Shown here piece after piece: positions 5,394 through 8,288 of a stretch of 8,288 bases of DNA. How positions within the stretch are numbered: the stretch's first letter is position 1; every line of letters begins with the position of its first letter. The position numbers and the translations under genes were made by a program. Source of the DNA: Bog-473 sp035947875. Its GTDB lineage: Bacteria > Actinomycetota > Acidimicrobiia > Acidimicrobiales > RAAP-2. The stretch spans positions 1 to 8,288 of the forward strand of contig DASZJQ010000033.1 in NCBI GenBank assembly GCA_035947875.1, given 5' to 3'. The notes below the pieces were generated by a model. The model searched no databases. It worked only from the letters and a program-made list of their open reading frames with translations, and was not told where the DNA came from.

Positions 5394-7019
5394 ATGGAAG
5401 CCAACCTCGCCGACCTGTTCGAGGCCGCTGTCGACGCCTACCCCGAGCGCGAGAATCTGGTGGCCAACGGGGAGCGTCGCACCTACGCCGAGATGGAAGC
5501 CCGGGCCAACCGGCTGGCCCACCACCTGGCGGCCCAGGGCATCGGTCCGGGCGACCACGTCGGTATCTACGCCTACAACAGCGTCGAGTGGGTGGAGACC
5601 GCCTGGGCCGTCTTCAAGCTGCGGGCCGTCTGGATCAACATCAACTACCGGTACGTCAAAGAGGAGCTGCGCTACCTCCTGACCAACGCCGACCTCAAGG
5701 CCCTCGTGCACCAGCGCGAGTTCTCCCCCCTGGTGGGCGCCCTGCTGCCCGATCTGCCCCAACTCCGCCACATCGTGATCATCGAGGACGGGACCGACGC
5801 CCCGAGCTCCACCCCCGAAGCCCGCAACTACGAGGATGCACTCGCCGCCCAGTCGCCCGAACGTGACTTCGGCCCCCGCTCGGGCGACGACCTCTACATC
5901 CTCTACACGGGTGGGACCACCGGCATGCCCAAGGGTGTGGTCTGGCGTCACGAGGACGTCTTTTATGCGCTGGGGGGCGGCACCGACCCCGTCACCAACA
6001 CGCGGATCGAGGATCCGGGGACCATCGCAGCCAGCGGCGCCGCCGGGTCCGGGGTGCACCTCCCGGTGGCGCCTCTCATGCACGGGGCCACCCAGTGGGC
6101 CGTGATGGGTCGCAGCTTCGTCGGCTCGAAAATCGTCCTGATGGCCAAATTCGACCCCCACGACGTGTGGGATCTGGTGGAGAAGGAAGGGGTCAACTCG
6201 GTCATGATCACCGGGGACGCCATGGGCAAACCGTTGATCGAATCCCTCGATGACGTCGGGACCACCCACGACCTCTCCTCCCTCGTCGCCGTGGTCTCCT
6301 CCGCCGCGCTGTTCAGCGCGCCGGTCAAGGACCAGTTCTTCGAGCGCCTGCCCAACCTCGTGATCACCGATGCCATCGGGTCTTCGGAAGGCGGCAACAA
6401 CGGGATGACCGTCGTCACGCCGGGAAATACCGCCATGAAGAGCGGCCCGACCGTGCACCTGCTCGGCCAGACCGTCGTCTTCGACGAGGACCTCAATCCG
6501 GTCGAGCCGGGCTCGGGTGTGATCGGCAAGATCGCCCGCTCGGGCGACATCCCGCAGGGTTACTACAACGACCCCAAGAAGACCGCGGAGGTCTTCATCA
6601 CGGTGCGGGGCACGCGTTATGTCATGCCGGGTGACTTCGCCACCGTCGAATCCGATGGTTCGATCACCCTGCTCGGGCGCGGCTCGATCGTCATCAACTC
6701 GGGCGGCGAGAAGATCTTCCCCGAAGAGGTGGAGTCCGCCGTGCGCTCGCACCCCGACGTGATGGACGCCATCGTGTGCGGCGCTCCGGACGAACGCTGG
6801 GGCCAGACCGTGGCGGCCATCATCCAGCCCCGGGTCGGCCACGAGGCGCCCTCGCTCGAGAGCATCCAGGAGCACTGCCGCACCTCCATCGCGGGCTACA
6901 AACTGCCGCGCCGGCTCCACGTGGTGGACGTGGTCGAGCGCTCGCCCAGCGGGAAGCCGGACTACACCTGGGCCACCGCCATCGTGACTGCGGCCGATGC
7001 CGCCACCAGTGCCACTTGA
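5394..7019 (+). CDS. Acyl-CoA synthetase (AMP-forming), FadD19-like
   Basis: This complete 541-residue ANL-superfamily ligase converts a carboxylic acid, ATP and CoA to acyl-CoA, AMP and PPi in the cytoplasm. Motifs in order are: the P-loop YTGGTTGMPKG (residues 171-181), MHGATQ, the A5 segment IGSSEGG (Glu332), MPGDF with the ATP-ribose Asp414, the hinge LGRGS (Arg429), SGGEKIFPEEVE (436 onward), and the catalytic Lys521 in SPSGKPDY. NINYRYVKEELRYLL and VVWRHEDVF are typical of actinobacterial FadD19/FadD17-type ligases, some of which activate steroid side chains. Steroid or branched-lipid use is inferred from this and the KstR-like operator. The start is fixed by the promoter 8 bases upstream and the absence of a Shine-Dalgarno. 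It overlaps the next gene by 23 bases, suggesting translational coupling. It is a paralogue of the partial ligase at 1-684. Confidence 0.93.
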   Translation: MEANLADLFEAAVDAYPERENLVANGERRTYAEMEARANRLAHHLAAQGIGPGDHVGIYAYNSVEWVETAWAVFKLRAVWININYRYVKEELRYLLTNADLKALVHQREFSPLVGALLPDLPQLRHIVIIEDGTDAPSSTPEARNYEDALAAQSPERDFGPRSGDDLYILYTGGTTGMPKGVVWRHEDVFYALGGGTDPVTNTRIEDPGTIAASGAAGSGVHLPVAPLMHGATQWAVMGRSFVGSKIVLMAKFDPHDVWDLVEKEGVNSVMITGDAMGKPLIESLDDVGTTHDLSSLVAVVSSAALFSAPVKDQFFERLPNLVITDAIGSSEGGNNGMTVVTPGNTAMKSGPTVHLLGQTVVFDEDLNPVEPGSGVIGKIARSGDIPQGYYNDPKKTAEVFITVRGTRYVMPGDFATVESDGSITLLGRGSIVINSGGEKIFPEEVESAVRSHPDVMDAIVCGAPDERWGQTVAAIIQPRVGHEAPSLESIQEHCRTSIAGYKLPRRLHVVDVVERSPSGKPDYTWATAIVTAADAATSAT

Positions 7020-7671
7020 ACTGACCGACCTTCTCGCCGGTCGGGCCCTCGGTGGCGGCCCTCACTCCGATCTTCCTCTGGCCGCCCTCACCATGGAATT
7101 GCAGCGTGGCGTCATGGGCGACCTGGCCACCTTTCCCGAATTGGCCGTTGCGGCCGAGGGGCGCCGCGTTGTGCCCGCTGCCGCCCGATTGCTCACGGCC
7201 TTCCGCCGGCACCATCTCCCCGTCATGCACTGCACGGCCCAGTTCCGGGCCGATCGGGCCGGCACCGTCGCCAATACGCCACTCCACAGCGCCGTGCTGC
7301 GGCGCCCCGAGCACCTGCTGGAGAAGACGCCGGCCGTCGAGCTGGTGCCCGGGCTGGGGGTGGAGGCCACCGATCACGTGTCCGCCCGCCGTCACGGCGT
7401 GTCCCCGTTCACCGGGACCACGCTCCATACCACCTTGGAGCATCTCGGCGTCCGGGTGCTGGTGGTGACCGGCGTCTCGGTCAACGTGGGGATCATCGGG
7501 CTCTGCATCGAGGCCGTGAACCTCGGCTACCAGGTGGTGGTCGCATCCGACGCCGTGGTGGGAGTGCCCCTCGACTATGCCGATGCGGCGATGGAGCATA
7601 CCCTCGCGCTGGTGGCCAGGGTGAACACGGTCGACGAGATTGTCGATGCCCTCGACATCCTCACGCGATGA
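6997..7671 (+). CDS. Isochorismatase-fold (cysteine hydrolase-like) protein with replaced catalytic triad
   Basis: The 224-residue product has the isochorismatase/cysteine-hydrolase fold: a first strand LPLAALTMELQRGVMGD, VVPAAARLLTAFRRHHLPVMHC, SARRHGVSPFTGTTLHTTLEHLG, then VRVLVVTGVSVNVGIIGLCIEAVNLGYQVVVASDAVVG. In active family members the triad is Asp (D-x-Q), Lys and Cys (in TN-x-C). Here the first is Glu34, the Lys position appears to be Arg132, and the Cys position is Gly165. Cys170 lies five residues later, too far to be a simple equivalent. Classical nucleophilic hydrolysis is therefore unlikely, while the surrounding fold is intact, so it may bind a ligand or use other chemistry. 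ATG 6997 or GTG 7009 could be the start; both overlap the ligase gene, indicating coupled translation. The next gene starts 7 bases after its stop. Confidence 0.83.
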   Translation: MPPPVPLELTDLLAGRALGGGPHSDLPLAALTMELQRGVMGDLATFPELAVAAEGRRVVPAAARLLTAFRRHHLPVMHCTAQFRADRAGTVANTPLHSAVLRRPEHLLEKTPAVELVPGLGVEATDHVSARRHGVSPFTGTTLHTTLEHLGVRVLVVTGVSVNVGIIGLCIEAVNLGYQVVVASDAVVGVPLDYADAAMEHTLALVARVNTVDEIVDALDILTR

Positions 7672-7678
7672 TGCTGTC

Positions 7679-8239
7679 ATGCCATCGGGCCGACTGCTCC
7701 TCCTGACCGGGTCGCCCGGCTGCGGCAAGACGACCATCGCCCCCCTGGTGGCGGACCACGCGCCGCTCTCCGCCTGTCTGGACCTGGACTGGTTCTTCGC
7801 CAAGCTTCGCCAGGGCGCCATCGAGCCGTGGCGGGAGGAAGCGCACCAGCAGAATCGTGTGGTCCTGTCCGCCGCCGCCTCGGCCGTGGCCACCTTCTCC
7901 GCCGGGGGCTACTTCACGGTGGCCGAGGGCATCCTCTTTCCCACCATGGTCGACCTCTTCGTCACGGCCTGTGAACCGCTCGGGATCGATCTCCATTACG
8001 CCGTCCTGCGTGCCCCGCTCCCCGTCGTGCTCTCGCGGGTGCAGTCTCGCACCATCGAGCCCGAGCACCGGGGGGCGTTGGCGGACGAGTCGGTGGTCGA
8101 TGACCTCTGGACCCAGTTCGAGCGGCACGGTGTGGCGGCGCGCCACTGCGTGGACGCGGGCGACCAGTCACCCGACGTCATCGCCGACGAGATCTACCGG
8201 CGTTGGGAGACCGGCCAGTTCCGGCTCCTCGCTGACTGA
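7679..8239 (+). CDS. Small P-loop ATPase/kinase-like protein (AAA family)
   Basis: From ATG 7679 this is 186 residues. It starts with a strand and Walker A motif, LLLLTGSPGCGKTT (GxxGxGKT at residues 11-18). LDLDWFF (35-40) follows, as in small kinases where an Asp after the second strand contacts substrate. VAEGILFP is near 81-88, and a kinase-like LRAPLPVVLSRVQSR (110-124) supplies Arg residues for a lid. Architecture and size resemble nucleotide/gluconate-kinase or chloramphenicol-phosphotransferase-like P-loop proteins; the substrate is unknown. The frame is open upstream through ATG 7646 and TTG 7640, which would overlap the isochorismatase-like gene. I chose 7679 because the P-loop then starts near the N-terminus and 7 bases after the previous stop. 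No Shine-Dalgarno is visible, so reinitiation after the upstream gene is plausible. It is the last visible gene of the operon begun at 5394. Confidence 0.82.
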   Translation: MPSGRLLLLTGSPGCGKTTIAPLVADHAPLSACLDLDWFFAKLRQGAIEPWREEAHQQNRVVLSAAASAVATFSAGGYFTVAEGILFPTMVDLFVTACEPLGIDLHYAVLRAPLPVVLSRVQSRTIEPEHRGALADESVVDDLWTQFERHGVAARHCVDAGDQSPDVIADEIYRRWETGQFRLLAD

Positions 8240-8288
8240 GTCACCCCGGGTCACCACGGGTCATCCCGGGTCACCACGGGTCATCCCG
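8238..8288. repeat. 10-bp tandem repeat array, continuing past window end
   Basis: Five 10-base units of the form GGGTCAnCnC follow each other from 8238 (first unit GAGTCACCCC, overlapping the stop codon of the P-loop gene). GGGTCACCAC and GGGTCATCCC then alternate, so there is also a 20-bp higher-order period. The array is cut by the window end. Units share one orientation and do not pair with each other, so this is not a hairpin terminator. One unit per helical turn would align any bound protein on one face of the DNA. Confidence 0.85.

Noticed and set aside
5181..6920. 579-codon open frame on the minus strand opposite the acyl-CoA synthetase
   Set aside because: The product is a His/Asp/Gly/Val-rich low-complexity sequence, typical of the antisense frame of a GC-rich gene. 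The plus strand encodes a clear enzyme with all motifs.
8248..8288. GGGTCA units resembling nuclear-receptor half-sites, or a CRISPR array
   Set aside because: The half-site likeness is chance in a bacterial sequence. Units of 10 bases without spacers cannot be a CRISPR array.

Overview
The window is high-GC, densely coded DNA with strong GC preference at third codon positions. Several genes lack a convincing Shine-Dalgarno sequence and one appears leaderless. Together with FadD19-like acyl-CoA ligases and a KstR-like operator, this points to an actinomycete-type genome, perhaps Acidimicrobiia or a relative. That placement is inferred from style and gene families, not from a marker gene. No RNA gene, insertion sequence, integrase or CRISPR array was seen.

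Layout: (1) 1-684 is the 3' part of an acyl-CoA synthetase gene cut by the window edge. A PaiB-like FMN-binding protein gene follows on the same strand. (2) 1389-3639 is a mixed-strand block of single genes: a RibD/DHFR-fold reductase (-), a GNAT acetyltransferase (+) with lower third-position GC than its neighbours, and an SRPBCC protein (-). A roughly 300-base stretch without a recognised gene precedes the acetyltransferase. (3) 3640-3794 is a divergent intergenic region with a 21-bp tandem repeat and a perfect 7+2+7 inverted repeat. (4) 3795-5318 holds an adducin-type class II aldolase-fold gene, then a poly-gamma-glutamate hydrolase-family gene. (5) 5357-8239 is a probable operon: a complete FadD19-like acyl-CoA synthetase, an isochorismatase-fold protein whose three catalytic positions are all replaced, and a small P-loop kinase-like protein. 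It is headed by a promoter whose -10 box lies inside a near-perfect palindrome of the AGAAC-nn-GTTCT type. (6) 8238-8288 is an array of 10-bp units running off the window end.

The clearest functional theme is acyl/steroid-CoA activation. Two related ligases frame the window, and the second carries an operator resembling that of the cholesterol-catabolism repressor KstR. Other genes are metabolic or of unknown role. I see no clear defence or mobile system. The points most worth following up are the operator/leaderless promoter, the catalytically rewritten isochorismatase-fold protein coupled to a P-loop protein, the class II aldolase-fold protein without its catalytic Glu, and the two regulatory-looking repeats at 3650-3776.
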